A stretch of 64,000 nt of DNA from Agriotes lineatus (taxonomy: Eukaryota > Arthropoda > Insecta > Coleoptera > Elateridae), in NCBI GenBank assembly GCA_940337035.1, contig CALNHX010000272.1, positions 1 through 64,000 on the forward strand. Direction: 5' to 3'. This document shows positions 36,048 through 49,703 of this stretch, piece after piece (the stretch's first letter is position 1; the number at the start of each line of letters is the position of its first letter). The notes under the pieces were generated by a model. The model searched no databases and was not told the DNA's origin. It saw only the letters and a list, made by a program, of their open reading frames with translations. The translations under genes were made by a program, and so were the position numbers.

Positions 36048-39000
36048 TCAGAAATTAACAAATTTGACATGTGTGTGTTCCATTGCTAACAGGTCCTCAA
36101 TAACGGATTTAAAATCGATTGCAGTGGTAATGGCCTGTGTAGTAGTATAGGTAGAGACCATGTAACCATGTATCACTAAAATATCAAATTTTTCTGCACA
36201 TAAAAAATTAAATTTCAGTAGTATAGCATTAAGGTATGTTAAAACGTCTGAAACGGACGTTTTGCAGTAACTATTCACTACAGAAATATTAATGATGCTA
36301 CTAAGGCTATGGCCGATCAGAAATAAACAAATTTGACATGTGTGTGTTCCATTGCTAACAGGTCCTCAATAACGGATTTAAAATCGATTGCAGTGGTAAT
36401 GGCCTGTGTAGTAGTATAGGTAGAGACCATGTAACCATGTATCACTAAAATATCAAATTTTTCTGCACCCAAAAAATTCAATTTCAGTAGTATAGCATTA
36501 AGGTACGTTAAAACGTCTGAAAAGCACGTTTTGCAGTAACTATTGACTACAGAAATATTAATGATGCTACTCTAATGGCTAGGGCCGATCAGAAATTAAT
36601 AAATTTGACATGTGTGTGCGCTCCATCGCTAACAGGTGCTCAATAACGGATTTAAAGTCGATTGCAGTGGTAATAGCCTGTGTAATAGTATACATAGAGA
36701 CCATGTAACCATGTATCACTAAAATATCAAATTTTTCTGCACCCAAATAATTCAATTTCAGTAGTATAGCATTATGGTACGTTAAAACGTCTGAAAAACA
36801 CGTTTTGCAGTAACTATTGACTACAGAAACATTAATCATGCTACTGCAATGGCTAAGGCCGATCAGAAATTAATAAATTTGACATGTGTATGCGCTCCAT
36901 CGCTAACAGGTGCTCAATAACGGTTTTAAAGTCGATTTCAGTGGTAATAGCCTGTGTAGTAGTATACATAGAGACCATGTAACCATTAATCACTAAAATA
37001 TGAAATTTTTCTGTTCCCAAAAAATTCAATTTCAATACGGTACGTTAAAACGTCTGAAAAGCGCGTTTTGCAGTAACTATTGACTACAGAAATATTAATG
37101 ATGCTACTGTAATGACTAGGGCCGATCAGAAATTAATAAATTTTACATGTGTATGCGTTCCATCACCAACAGGTGCTCAATAACTGATTTAAAATCGATT
37201 GGAGTGATAATAGCTCTTGTAGTAGTATATATGTAGACCATGTAACCACGTATCACTAAAATATCAAATTTTTCAGCACCCAAAAAATTCAATTTCAATA
37301 GTATAGCATTAAGGTATGTTAAAACGTCTGAAAAACACGTTTTGTAGTAACTGTTGACTACAGAAATATTAATGATGCTACTGTAATGGCTAGGACCGAT
37401 CAGAAATTAATAAATTTGACATGTGTGTGTTCCATTGCTAACAGGTCCTCAATAACGGATTTAACATCGATTGCAGTGGTAATGGCCTGTGTAGTAGTAT
37501 AGGTAGAGACCATGTAACCATGTATCACTAAAATATCAAATTTTTCTGCACCCAAAAAATTCAATTTCAGTAGTATATCATTAAGGTACGTTAAAACGTC
37601 TTAAACGCACGTTTTGCAGTAACTATTGACTACAGAAATATTAATGATGCTACTATGGCTATGGCTGATCAGAAATTAACAAATTTGACATGTGTGTGTT
37701 CCATTGCTAACAGGTCCTCAATAACGGATTTAAAATCGATTGCAGTGGTAATGGCCTGTGTAGTAGTATAGGTAGAGACCATGTAACCATGTATCACTAA
37801 AATATCAAATTTTTCAGCACCCAAAAAATTCAATTTCAGTAGTATAGCATTAAGGTACGTTAAAACGTCTGAAACGCACGTTTTGCAGTAACTATTGACT
37901 ACAGAAATATTAATGATGCTACTATGGCTATGGCCGATCAGAAATTAACAATTGTGATATGTGTGTGTTCCATTGCTAACAGGTCCTCAATAACGGATTT
38001 AAAATCGATTGCAGTGGTAATGGTCTGTGTAGTAGTATAGGTAGAGACCATGTAACCATGTATAACTAAAATATCAAATTTTTCAGCACCCAAAAAATTC
38101 AATTTCAGTAGTATAGCATTAAGGTACGTTAAAACGTCTGAAACGCACGTTTTGCAGTAACTATTGACTACAGAAATATTAATGATGCTACTATGGCTAT
38201 GGCTGATCAGAAATTAACAAATTTGACATGTGTGTGTTCCATTGCTAACAGGTCCTCAATAACGGATTTAAAATCGATTGCAGTGGTAATGGCCTGTGTA
38301 GTAGTATAGGTAGAGACCATGTAACCATGTATCACTAAAATATCAAATTTTTCAGCACCCAAAAAATTCAATTTCAGTAGTATATAATTAAGGTACGTTA
38401 AAACGTCTGAAACGCACGTTTTGCAGTAACTATTGACTACAGAAATATTAATGGTGCTACTATGGCTATGGCTGATCAGAAATTAACAAATGTGACATGT
38501 GTGTGTTCCATTGCTAACAGGTCCTCAATAACGGATTTAAAATCGATTGCAGTGGTAATGGTCTGTGTAGTAGTATAGGTAGAGACCATGTAACCATGTA
38601 TCACTAAAATATCAAATTTTTCAGCACCCAAAAAATTCAATTTCAGTAGTATAGCATTAAGGTACGTTAAAACGTCTGAAACGCACGTTTTGCAGTAACT
38701 ATTGACTACAGAAATATTAATGATGCTACTATGGCTATGGCCGATCAGAAATTAACAAATTTGACATGTGTGTGTTCCATTGCTAACAGGTCCTCAATAA
38801 CGGATTTAAAATCGATTGCAGTGGTAATGGCCTGTGTAGTAGTATAGGTAGAGACCATGTAACCATGTATCACTAAAATATCAAATTTTTCAGCACCCAA
38901 AAAATTCAATTTCAGTAGTATAGCATTAAGGTACGTTAAAACGTCTGAAACGCACGTTTTGCAGTAACTATTGACTACAGAAATATTAATGATGCTACTA

Positions 39001-40366
39001 TGGCTATGGCTGATCAGAAATTAACAAATTTGACATGTGTGTGTTCCATTGCTAACAGGTCCTCAATAACGGATTTAAAATCGATTGGAGTGGTAATGGC
39101 TCTAGTACTAGTATATGTGGAGACCATGTAATCATATATCACTACAATATCAAATTTTTCGGTATCCAAAAAATTCAGTTGTAATAGTATAGTATTAAGG
39201 TATGTTAAAACGTCTGAAACGGACGTTTTGCAGTAACTATTCACTACAGAAATATTAATGATGCTACTAAGGCTATGGCCGATCAGAAATAAACAAATTT
39301 GACATGTGTGTGTTCCATTGCTAACAGGTCCTCAATAACGGATTTAAAATCGATTGCAGTGGTAATGGCCTGTGTAGTAGTATAGGTAGAGACCATGTAA
39401 CCATGTATCACTAAAATATCAAATTTTTCTGCACCCAAAAAATTCAATTTCAGTAGTATAGCATTAAGGTACGTTAAAACGTCTGAAAAGCACGTTTTGC
39501 AGTAACTATTGACTACAGAAATATTAATGATGCTACTCTAATGGCTAGGGCCGATCAGAAATTAATAAATTTGACATGTGTGTGCGCTCCATCGCTAACA
39601 GGTGCTCAATAACGGATTTAAAGTCGATTGCAGTGGTAATAGCCTGTGTAATAGTATACATAGAGACCATGTAACCATGTATCACTAAAATATCAAATTT
39701 TTCTGCACCCAAATAATTCAATTTCAGTAGTATAGCATTATGGTACGTTAAAACGTCTGAAAAACACGTTTTGTAGTAACTGTTGACTACAGAAATATTA
39801 ATGATGCTACTGTAATGGCTAGGACCGATCAGAAATTAATAAATTTGACATGTGTATGCGCTCCATCGCTAACAGGTGCTCAATAACGGTTTTAAAGTCG
39901 ATTTCAGTGGTAATAGCCTGTGTAGTAGTATACATAGAGACCATGTAACCATTAATCACTAAAATATGAAATTTTTCTGTTCCCAAAAAATTCAATTTCA
40001 ATACGGTACGTTAAAACGTCTGAAAAGCGCGTTTTGCAGTAACTATTGACTACAGAAATATTAATGATGCTACTGTAATGACTAGGGCCGATCAGAAATT
40101 AATAAATTTTACATGTGTATGCGTTCCATCACCAACAGGTGCTCAATAACTGATTTAAAATCGATTGGAGTGATAATAGCTCTTGTAGTAGTATATATGT
40201 AGACCATGTAACCACGTATCACTAAAATATCAAATTTTTCAGCACCCAAAAAATTCAATTTCAATAGTATAGCATTAAGGTATGTTAAAACGTCTGAAAA
40301 ACACGTTTTGTAGTAACTGTTGACTACAGAAATATTAATGATGCTACTGTAATGGCTAGGACCGAT
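36048..40366. repeat. Satellite segment duplicated at 2,966 bp offset
   Basis: Diagnostic monomers at 36048 and 36853 recur at 39014 and 39819. Between them lies a block (about 37420-39100) that matches the 269-bp block near 31750-33690 at an offset of about 5,672: private changes at 31793 and 32391 recur at 37465 and 38063. The region is a mosaic of at least two sources. Confidence 0.75.
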
Positions 40367-43300
40367 CAGAAATTAATAAATTTGACATGTGCATGCGTTC
40401 CATCGCTAACAGGTGCTCAATAACGGATTTAAAGTCGACTGCAGTGGTAATAGCCTGTGTAGTACTATAGATAGAGACCATATAATTATGTCTCACTAAA
40501 ATATCAAATTTTTCTTCACCCAAAAAATTCAATTTCAATACTATAGCATTAAGGTACGTTAAAACGTCTGAAAAGCACGTTTTGCAGTAACTATTGACTA
40601 CAGAAATATTAATGATGGTACTGTAATTGCTAGGGCCGATCAAAAATTAATAAATTTGACATGTGTGTGTTCCATCGCTAACAGGTCCTCAATAAAGGAT
40701 TTAAAATCGATTGCAGTGGTAATGTCCTGTGTAGTAAGTAGTATAGATAGAGACCATGTAACCATATATCACTAAATAATCAAATTTTTCTGCACCCAAA
40801 AAATTCAATTTCAGTAGTATAGCATTAAGGTACGTTAAAACGTCTGAAAAGCACGTTTTGCAGTAACTATTGACTACAGAAATATTAATGATGGTACTGT
40901 AATGGCTAGGGCCGATCAGAAATTAATAAATTTGACTAGTGTACGCGTTCCATCGCTAACAAGTGCTCAATAACGGATTTAATGTCAATTGCAGTGGTAA
41001 TAGCCTGTGTAGTAGTATACATAGAGACTATGTAACCATGCTTCATTAAAATATGAAATTTTTCTGCACCCAAAAAATTCAATTTCAATACTATAGCATG
41101 AAGGTACGTTAAAACGTCTGAAAAGCACGTTTTGCAGTAACTATTGACTACAGAAATATTAATGATGGTACTGTAATGGCTAGGGCCGATCAGGAATTAA
41201 TAAATTTGACTAGTGTATGCGTTCCATCGCTAACAGGTGCTCAATAACGGATTTAATGTCGATTGCAGTGGTAATAGCCTGTGTAGTAGTATACATAGAG
41301 ACTATGTATCATGCTTCATTAAAATATGAAATTTTTCTGCACCCAAAAAATTCAATTTCAATACTATAGCATTAAGGTACGTTAAAACGTCTGAATAGCA
41401 CGTTTTGCAGTAACTATTAACTTCGGAAATATTAATGATGCTACTGTAATGGCTATGGCCGATCAGAAATTAATAAATTTGACATGTGTGTGTTCCATTG
41501 CTAACAGGTCCTCAATAACGGATTTAAAATCGATTGCAGTGGTAATGGCCTGTGTAGTAAGTAGTATAGTTAGAGACCATGTAACCATGTATCACTAAAA
41601 TATCAAATTTTTCTGCACCCAAAAAATTCAATTTTAGTAGTATAGCATTAAAGTACGTTAAAACGTCTGAAACGCACGTTTTGCAGTAACTATTGACTAA
41701 AGAAATATTAATGATGCTACTGTAATGGCTAGGGCCGATCAGAAATTAATAAATTTGACATGCGTGTGTTTCATCGCTAACAGGTCCTCAATAACGGATT
41801 TAAAATCGATTGCAGTGGTAATGGCCTGTGTAGTAAGTAGTATAGTTAGAGACCATGTAACCATGTATCACTAAAATATCTAATTTTTCTGCACCCAAAA
41901 AATTCAATTTCAGTAGTATAGCATTAAAGTACGTTAAAACGTCTGAAACGCACGTTTTGCAGTAACTATTGACTAAAGAAATATTAATGATGCTACTGTA
42001 ATGGCTAGGGCCGATCAGAAATTAATAAATTTGACATGGGTGTGTTTCATCGCTAACAGGTCCTCAATAACGGATTTAAAATCGATTGCAGTGGTAATGG
42101 CCTGTATAGTAAGTAGTATAGTTAGAGACCATGTAACCATGTATCACTAAAATATCAAATTTTTCTTCACCCAAAAAATGGCTCTAGTACTAGTATATGT
42201 GGAGACCATGTAACCATATATCACTACAATATCAAATTTTTCGGTATCCAAAAAATTCAGTTTTAATAGTATAGTATTAAGGTACGTTAAAACGTCTGAA
42301 AATCAAGTTTTGCAGTAACTATTAACTACGGAAATATTAATGATGCTACTGTAGTGGCTATGGCCGATTAGAAATTAACAAATTTGACATGTGTGTGTTC
42401 CATTGCTAACAGGTCCTCAATAACGGATTTAAAATCGATTGCAGTGGTAATGGCCTGTGTAGTAAGTAGTATAGATAGAGACCATGTAACCATATATCAC
42501 TAAATAATCAAATTTTTCTGCACCCAAATAATTAAATTTCAGTAGTATAGCATTATGGTACGTTAAAACGTCTGAAAAGCACGTTTTGCAGTAACTATTG
42601 ACTACAGAAACATTAATGATGCTACTGCAATGGCTAGGGCCGATCAGAAATTAATAAATTTGACATGTGTATGCGCTCCATCGCTAACAGGTGCTCAATA
42701 ACTGTTTTAAAGTCGATTGCAGTGGTAATAGCCTGTGTAGTAGTATACATAGAGACCATGTAACCATTAATCACTAAAATATGAAATTTTTCTGTTCCCA
42801 AAAAATTCAATTTCAATACGGTACGTTAAAACGTCTGAAAAGCGCGTTTTGCAGTAACTATTGACTACAGAAATATTAATGATGCTACTGTAATGACTAG
42901 GGCCGATCAGAAATTAATAAATTTTACATGTGTATGCGTTCCATCACCAACAGGTGCTCAATAACTGATTTAAAATCGATTGGAGTGATAATAGCTCTTG
43001 TAGTAGTATATATGTAGACCATGTAACCACGTATCACTAAAATATCAAATTTTTCAGCACCCAAAAAATTCAATTTCAATAGTATAGCATTAAGGTATGT
43101 TAAAACGTCTGAAAAACACGTTTTGTAGTAACTGTTGACTACAGAAATATTAATGATGCTACTGTAATGGCTAGGACCGATCAGAAATTAATAAATTTGA
43201 CATGTGCATGCGTTCCATCGCTAACAGGTGCTCAATAACGGATTTAAAGTCGACTGCAGTGGTAATAGCCTGTGTAGTACTATAGATAGAGACCATATAA

Positions 43301-45260
43301 TTATGTCTCACTAAAATATCAAATTTTTCTTCACCCAAAAAATTCAATTTCAATACTATAGCATTAAGGTACGTTAAAACGTCTGAAAAGCACGTTTTGC
43401 AGTAACTATTGACTACAGAAATATTAATGATGGTACTGTAATTGCTAGGGCCGATCAAAAATTAATAAATTTGACATGTGTGTGTTCCATCGCTAACAGG
43501 TCCTCAATAAAGGATTTAAAATCGATTGCAGTGGTAATGTCCTGTGTAGTAAGTAGTATAGATAGAGACCATGTAACCATATATCACTAAATAATCAAAT
43601 TTTTCTGCACCCAAAAAATTCAATTTCAGTAGTATAGCATTAAGGTACGTTAAAACGTCTGAAAAGCACGTTTTGCAGTAACTATTGACTACAGAAATAT
43701 TAATGATGGTACTGTAATGGCTAGGGCCGATCAGAAATTAATAAATTTGACTAGTGTACGCGTTCCATCGCTAACAAGTGCTCAATAACGGATTTAATGT
43801 CAATTGCAGTGGTAATAGCCTGTGTAGTAGTATACATAGAGACTATGTAACCATGCTTCATTAAAATATGAAATTTTTCTGCACCCAAAAAATTCAATTT
43901 CAATACTATAGCATGAAGGTACGTTAAAACGTCTGAAAAGCACGTTTTGCAGTAACTATTGACTACAGAAATATTAATGATGGTACTGTAATGGCTAGGG
44001 CCGATCAGGAATTAATAAATTTGACTAGTGTATGCGTTCCATCGCTAACAGGTGCTCAATAACGGATTTAATGTCGATTGCAGTGGTAATAGCCTGTGTA
44101 GTAGTATACATAGAGACTATGTATCATGCTTCATTAAAATATGAAATTTTTCTGCACCCAAAAAATTCAATTTCAATACTATAGCATTAAGGTACGTTAA
44201 AACGTCTGAATAGCACGTTTTGCAGTAACTATTAACTTCGGAAATATTAATGATGCTACTGTAATGGCTATGGCCGATCAGAAATTAATAAATTTGACAT
44301 GTGTGTGTTCCATTGCTAACAGGTCCTCAATAACGGATTTAAAATCGATTGCAGTGGTAATGGCCTGTGTAGTAAGTAGTATAGTTAGAGACCATGTAAC
44401 CATGTATCACTAAAATATCAAATTTTTCTGCACCCAAAAAATTCAATTTTAGTAGTATAGCATTAAAGTACGTTAAAACGTCTGAAACGCACGTTTTGCA
44501 GTAACTATTGACTACAGAAATATTAATGATGGTACTGTAATGGCTAGGGCCGATCAGAAATTAATAAATTTGACTAGTGTATGCGTTCCATCGCTAACAA
44601 GTGCTCAATAACGGATTTAATGTCGATTGCAGTGGTAATAGCCTGTGTAGTGGTATACATAGAGACTATGTAACCATGCTTCATTAAAATATGAAATTTT
44701 TCTGCACCCAAAAAATTCAATTTCAATACTATAGCATGAAGGTACGTTAAAACGTCTGAAAAGCACGTTTTGCAGTAACTATTGACTACAGAAATATTAA
44801 TGATGGTACTGTAATGGCTAGGGCCGATCAGAAATTAATAAATTTGACTAGTGTATGCGTTCCATCGCTAACAGGTGCTCAATAACGGATTTAATGTCGA
44901 TTGCAGTGGTAATAGCCTGTGTAGTAGTATACATAGAGACTATGTAATCATGCTTCATTAAAATATGAAATTTTTCTGCACCCAAAAAATTCAATTTCAA
45001 TACTATAGCATTAAGGTACGTTAAAACGTCTGAATAGCACGTTTTGCAGTAACTATTGACTAAAGAAATATTAATGATGCTACTGTAATGGCTAGGGCCG
45101 ATCAGAAATTAACAAATTTGACATGTGTGTGTTCCATTGCTAACAGGTCCTCAATAACGGATTTAAAATCGATTGCAGTGGTAATGGCCTGTATAGTAAG
45201 TAGTATAGTTAGAGACCATGTAACCATGTATCACTAAAATATCAAATTTTTCTTCACCCA
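39720..45260. repeat. 2,815-bp tandem duplication of satellite
   Basis: Distinct monomers at 39819 and 40356 recur at 42634 and 43171 (both 2,815 bp). They include shared rare states such as ACCATATAATTATGTCTCAC, CAATAAAGGATT and GACTATGTATCATGC. The match weakens after about 41650/44465, where copy two holds extra monomers with the GACTAGTGTATGCG state. Confidence 0.8.
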
Positions 45261-45264
45261 AAAA

Positions 45265-48200
45265 ATGGCTCTAGTACTAGTATATGTGGAGACCATGTAA
45301 CCATATATCACTACAATATCAAATTTTTCGGTATCCAAAAAATTCAGTTTTAATAGTATAGTATTAAGGTACGTTAAAACGTCTGAAAATCAAGTTTTGC
45401 AGTAACTATTAACTACGGAAATATTAATGATGCTACTGTAGTGGCTATAGCCGATTAGAAATTAACAAATTTGACATGTGTGTGTTCCATTGCTAACAGG
45501 TCCTCAATAACGGATTTAAAATCGATTGCAGTGGTAATGGCCTGTGTAGTAAGTAGTATAGTTAGAGACCATGTAACCATGTATCACTAAAATATCCAAT
45601 TTTTCTGCACCCAGAAAATTCAATTTCAGTAGTATAGCATTAAAGTACGTTAAAACGTCTGAAACGCACGTTTTGCAGTAACTATTGACTAAAGAAATAT
45701 TAATGATGCTACTGTAATGGCTAGGGCCGATCAGAAATTAATAAATTTGACATGCGTGTGTTTCATCGCTAACAGGTCCTCAATAACGGATTTAAAATCG
45801 ATTGCAGTGGTAATGGCCTGTGTAGTAAGTAGTATAGTTAGAGACCATGTAACCATGTATCACTAAAATATCAAATTTTTCTGCACCCAAAAAATTCAAT
45901 TTCAGTAGTATAGCATTAAAGTACGTTAAAACGTCTGAAACGCACGTTTTGCAGTAACTATTGACTAAAGAAATATTAATGATGCTACTGTAATGGCTAG
46001 GGCCGATCAGAAATTAATAAATTTGACATGCGTGCGTTTCATCGCTAACAGGTCCTCAATAACGGATTTAAAATCGATTGCAGTGGTAATGGCCTGTGTA
46101 GTAAGTAGTATAGTTAGAGACCATGTAACCATGTATCACTAAAATATCAAATTTTTCTGCACCCAGAAAATTCAATTTCAGTAGTATAGCATTAAAGTAC
46201 GTTAAAACGTCTGAAACGCACGTTTTGCAGTAACTATTGACTAAAGAAATATTAATGATGCTACTGTAATGGCTAGGGCCGATCAGAAATTAATAAATTT
46301 GACATGCGTGTGTTTCATCGCTAACAGGTCCTCAATAACGGATTTAAAATCGATTGCAGTGGTAATGGCCTGTGTAGTAAGTAGTATAGTTAGAGACCAT
46401 GTAACCATGTATCACTAAAATATCAAATTTTTCTGCACCCAAAAAATTCAATTTCAGTAGTATAGCATTAAAGTACGTTAAAACGTCTGAAACGCACGTT
46501 TTGCAGTAACTATTGACTAAAGAAATATTAATGATGCTACTGTAATGGCTAGGGCCGATCAGAAATTAATAAATTTGACATGGGTGTGTTTCATCGCTAA
46601 CAGGTCCTCAATAACGGATTTAAAATCGATTGCAGTGGTAATGGCCTGTATAGTAAGTAGTATAGTTAGAGACCATGTAACCATGTATCACTAAAATATC
46701 AAATTTTTCTTCACCCAAAAAATGGCTCTAGTACTAGTATATGTGGAGACCATGTAACCATATATCACTACAATATCAAATTTTTCGGTATCCAAAAAAT
46801 TCAGTTTTAATAGTATAGTATTAAGGTACGTTAAAACGTCTGAAAATCAAGTTTTGCAGTAACTATTAACTACGGAAATATTAATGATGCTACTGTAGTG
46901 GCTATGGCCGATTAGAAATTAACAAATTTGACATGTGTGTGTTCCATTGCTAACAGGTCCTCAATAACGGATTTAAAATCGATTGCAGTGGTAATGGCCT
47001 GTGTAGTAAGTAGTATAGTTAGAGACCATGTAACCATGTATCACTAAAATATCAAATTTTTCTGCACCCAGAAAATTCAATTTCAGTAGTATAGCATTAA
47101 AGTACGTTAAAACGTCTGAAACGCACGTTTTGCAGTAACTATTGACTAAAGAAATATTAATGATGCTACTGTAATGGCTAGGGCCGATCAGAAATTAATA
47201 AATTTGACATGCGTGTGTTTCATCGCTAACAGGTCCTCAATAACGGATTTAAAATCGATTGCAGTGGTAATGGCCTGTGTAGTAAGTAGTATAGTTAGAG
47301 ACCATGTAACCATGTATCACTAAAATATCAAATTTTTCTGCACCCAAAAAATTCAATTTCAGTAGTATAGCATTAAAGTACGTTAAAACGTCTGAAACGC
47401 ACGTTTTGCAGTAACTATTGACTAAAGAAATATTAATGATGCTACTGTAATGGCTAGGGCCGATCAGAAATTAATAAATTTGACATGCGTGCGTTTCATC
47501 GCTAACAGGTCCTCAATAACGGATTTAAAATCGATTGCAGTGGTAATGGCCTGTGTAGTAAGTAGTATAGTTAGAGACCATGTAACCATGTATCACTAAA
47601 ATATCAAATTTTTCTGCACCCAGAAAATTCAATTTCAGTAGTATAGCATTAAAGTACGTTAAAACGTCTGAAACGCACGTTTTGCAGTAACTATTGACTA
47701 AAGAAATATTAATGATGCTACTGTAATGGCTAGGGCCGATCAGAAATTAATAAATTTGACATGCGTGTGTTTCATCGCTAACAGGTCCTCAATAACGGAT
47801 TTAAAATCGATTGCAGTGGTAATGGCCTGTGTAGTAAGTAGTATAGTTAGAGACCATGTAACCATGTATCACTAAAATATCAAATTTTTCTGCACCCAAA
47901 AAATTCAATTTCAGTAGTATAGCATTAAAGTACGTTAAAACGTCTGAAACGCACGTTTTGCAGTAACTATTGACTAAAGAAATATTAATGATGCTACTGT
48001 AATGGCTAGGGCCGATCAGAAATTAATAAATTTGACATGCGTGCGTTTCATCGCTAACAGGTCCTCAATAACGGATTTAAAATCGATTGCAGTGGTAATG
48101 GCCTGTGTAGTAAGTAGTATAGTTAGAGACCATGTAACCATGTATCACTAAAATATCAAATTTTTCTTCACCCAAAAAATGGCTCTAGTACTAGTATATG

Positions 48201-48300
48201 TGGAGACCATGTAACCATATATCACTACAATATCAAATTTTTCGGTATCCAAAAAATTCAGTTTTAATAGTATAGTATTAAGGTACGTTAAAACATCTGA
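45265..48300. repeat. Five-monomer higher-order repeat, 1,457-bp period
   Basis: The long-variant insert starts at 45265, 46722 and 48179, each 1,457 bp apart, equal to four 276-bp monomers plus one 353-bp monomer. Within each unit two monomer states alternate: CACCCAGAAAATTC with GCGTGTGTTTCATC, and CACCCAAAAAATTC with GCGTGCGTTTCATC. A two-monomer (552-bp) pattern therefore lies within the 1,457-bp one. Confidence 0.85.
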
Positions 48301-48507
48301 AAATCAAGTTTTGCAGTAACTATTAACTACGGAAATATTAATGATGCTACTGTAGTGGCTATGGCCGATTAGAAATTAACAAATTTGACATGTGTGTGTT
48401 CCATTGCTAACAGGTCCTCAATAACGGATTTAAAATCGATTGCAGTGGTAATGGCCTGTGTAGTAGTATAGGTAGAGACAATGTAACCATGTATCACTAA
48501 AATATCA

Positions 48508-48516
48508 AATTTTTCT
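48508..48516. other. FB2 target-site duplication, left copy
   Basis: AATTTTTCT is the last satellite sequence before FB2 and is repeated at 51726-51734, where the satellite resumes with GCACCC. Uninterrupted monomers carry this word once. Confidence 0.9.
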
Positions 48517-48870
48517 CGAAGCCGGACAACTCGGCGCCGCCATCTCGGCGCCGCCACTTCGGCGCCGCCATCTCGGCGCGGGGCCAGCTCGGCGCCGGGA
48601 CAACTCGGCGCGAGGCCATCTCGGCGCCGAATTCAAATTTGCAAACTACATTGTGCACTACGTAAGAAAATTATTATCAAAAAATAATAAATAAAGTGAT
48701 CGCCAAAAAGCTGTCATCAAATGAAAAAAAAATATTGAGAATTTCTTGGAAAATCAAACACTCACGACCAGAGGTGGTTGCAAAGTGATTACAAATGAGC
48801 CAAACCAAATTTGTCAAATGACTTCCGTTATCAGTAAAATTTTAAGTTTTTTTTTAAATAATTACGAAGC
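48517..48870. repeat. FB2 left inverted terminal repeat
   Basis: Pairs with 51365-51725 in reverse complement. The GC-rich portion ends at about 48630 and the AT-rich arm continues to GTTATCAGTAAAATT near 48840. Confidence 0.85.
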
Positions 48871-49350
48871 CTGCATTTACTAGTCAAGATAGAGACACAT
48901 TTTACGAAAAAAAGGTTTCTGGCCATGAGATTGTTCAGTCAGCTAAAACTACCGCACAATAAAAAATCTCATCTTGCTTAAATTCCGAAAAATAGCATTT
49001 TTTGGATTTACACAATTTTGAAAAACGCCATTTTCTAAGTAAAGTGCATTTTATATGACAAATATTTCTTTAATGTTTATTTTCCAAATCAAAGAATTTT
49101 ATTTTTAACAATTTTTTTTTATTATGAAATAAAAAACTTTTTGAAAAATTTTTGCTTTTCCATAGCCGTCTTTGTTAAAAGTAAAATTCTTTGATATGGG
49201 ACCTAAACATAAAAGATAATGTGAGAGATCAAAGTTAGCAGAGAATTTTGAAATTTGGTATAGGAACGTAGATGTTGATTCTAAACAACTTCTCTTAATA
49301 ACTTTTTGTCGTATTTGCTACATAAAAGACACGCTACTCTACAGTAATAG
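48871..49350. other. FB2 internal non-coding segment, hAT-free
   Basis: Aligns with 10345-10369 joined to 11883-12345 of FB1. The word TAGTCAAGATAGAGACAC near 48882 is the undisturbed hAT target. No coding frame. Confidence 0.8.
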
Positions 49351-49356
49351 TTATTT

Positions 49357-49464
49357 ACCTAACAAGTTCGTAATTTTCCGGAATGAAACTTTGTTTGCAG
49401 CACGACCGAAGGGAGTGCTGCATGTAGTGCGAATTCGGGAAAATTCTTTCCGAAGGAGTTAGGT
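49357..49464. repeat. Hairpin module unique to FB2
   Basis: The outer arms ACCTAAC and GTTAGGT, then an AATTTTCCGG-type pair, and the core stem GCAGCAC (49398-49404) with GTGCTGC (49415-49421) around a GACCGAAGGG loop. It occupies the same place in FB2 as the 12346 hairpin does in FB1 but has a different sequence. Confidence 0.75.
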
Positions 49465-49703
49465 ACAATGTTTTTTGTAACGAATAACTGAAAATATTTT
49501 AAAAAATAAAAAAATTATTATTTAGCGTTTTACCAATTTACTGAGTTGACAGCACAAATCACTAAACTTTTATACCTATCCTACGCACCTGTTAGTTTTT
49601 GTCGACGTTTACAGCGCCTCTGGTGTTTGCAGGCGCAATTAAACCAACGAGGGACAATCCTCTATATAATAAAAGAGAACGATCCAGACGTGTGTGTCCC
49701 GAG

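Larger units (their letters stand above)
14021..48516. repeat. Satellite array, part 1 (about 34.5 kb; basic monomer about 269-276 bp)
   Basis: Head-to-tail monomers all in one orientation. Landmarks in order within a monomer: GTACGTTAAAACGTCTGAAA, GCACGTTTTGCAGTAACTA, AGAAATATTAATGATG, GGGCCGATCAGAAATTAA, GGTCCTCAATAACGGATTTA, GATTGCAGTGGTAATGGCC, GAGACCATGTAACCATGTAT, TCAAATTTTTCTGCACCC. Spacing of the ACGTTAAAACGT landmark is mostly 272, 276 or 269 bp, with some at 264, 274 and 353. About 125 monomers are estimated by division. No gene is present; the 60-116 codon frames on either strand recur once per monomer and are by-products. The left edge is the foldback terminus and the right edge is the foldback insertion at 48517. 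The size and homogeneity suggest pericentromeric or heterochromatic DNA, which is inference. Confidence 0.97.

Noticed and set aside
14021..48516. CENP-B-box-like motif in the satellite
   Set aside because: No convincing match to the conserved CENP-B core was seen in the monomer; a centromeric role is not claimed.
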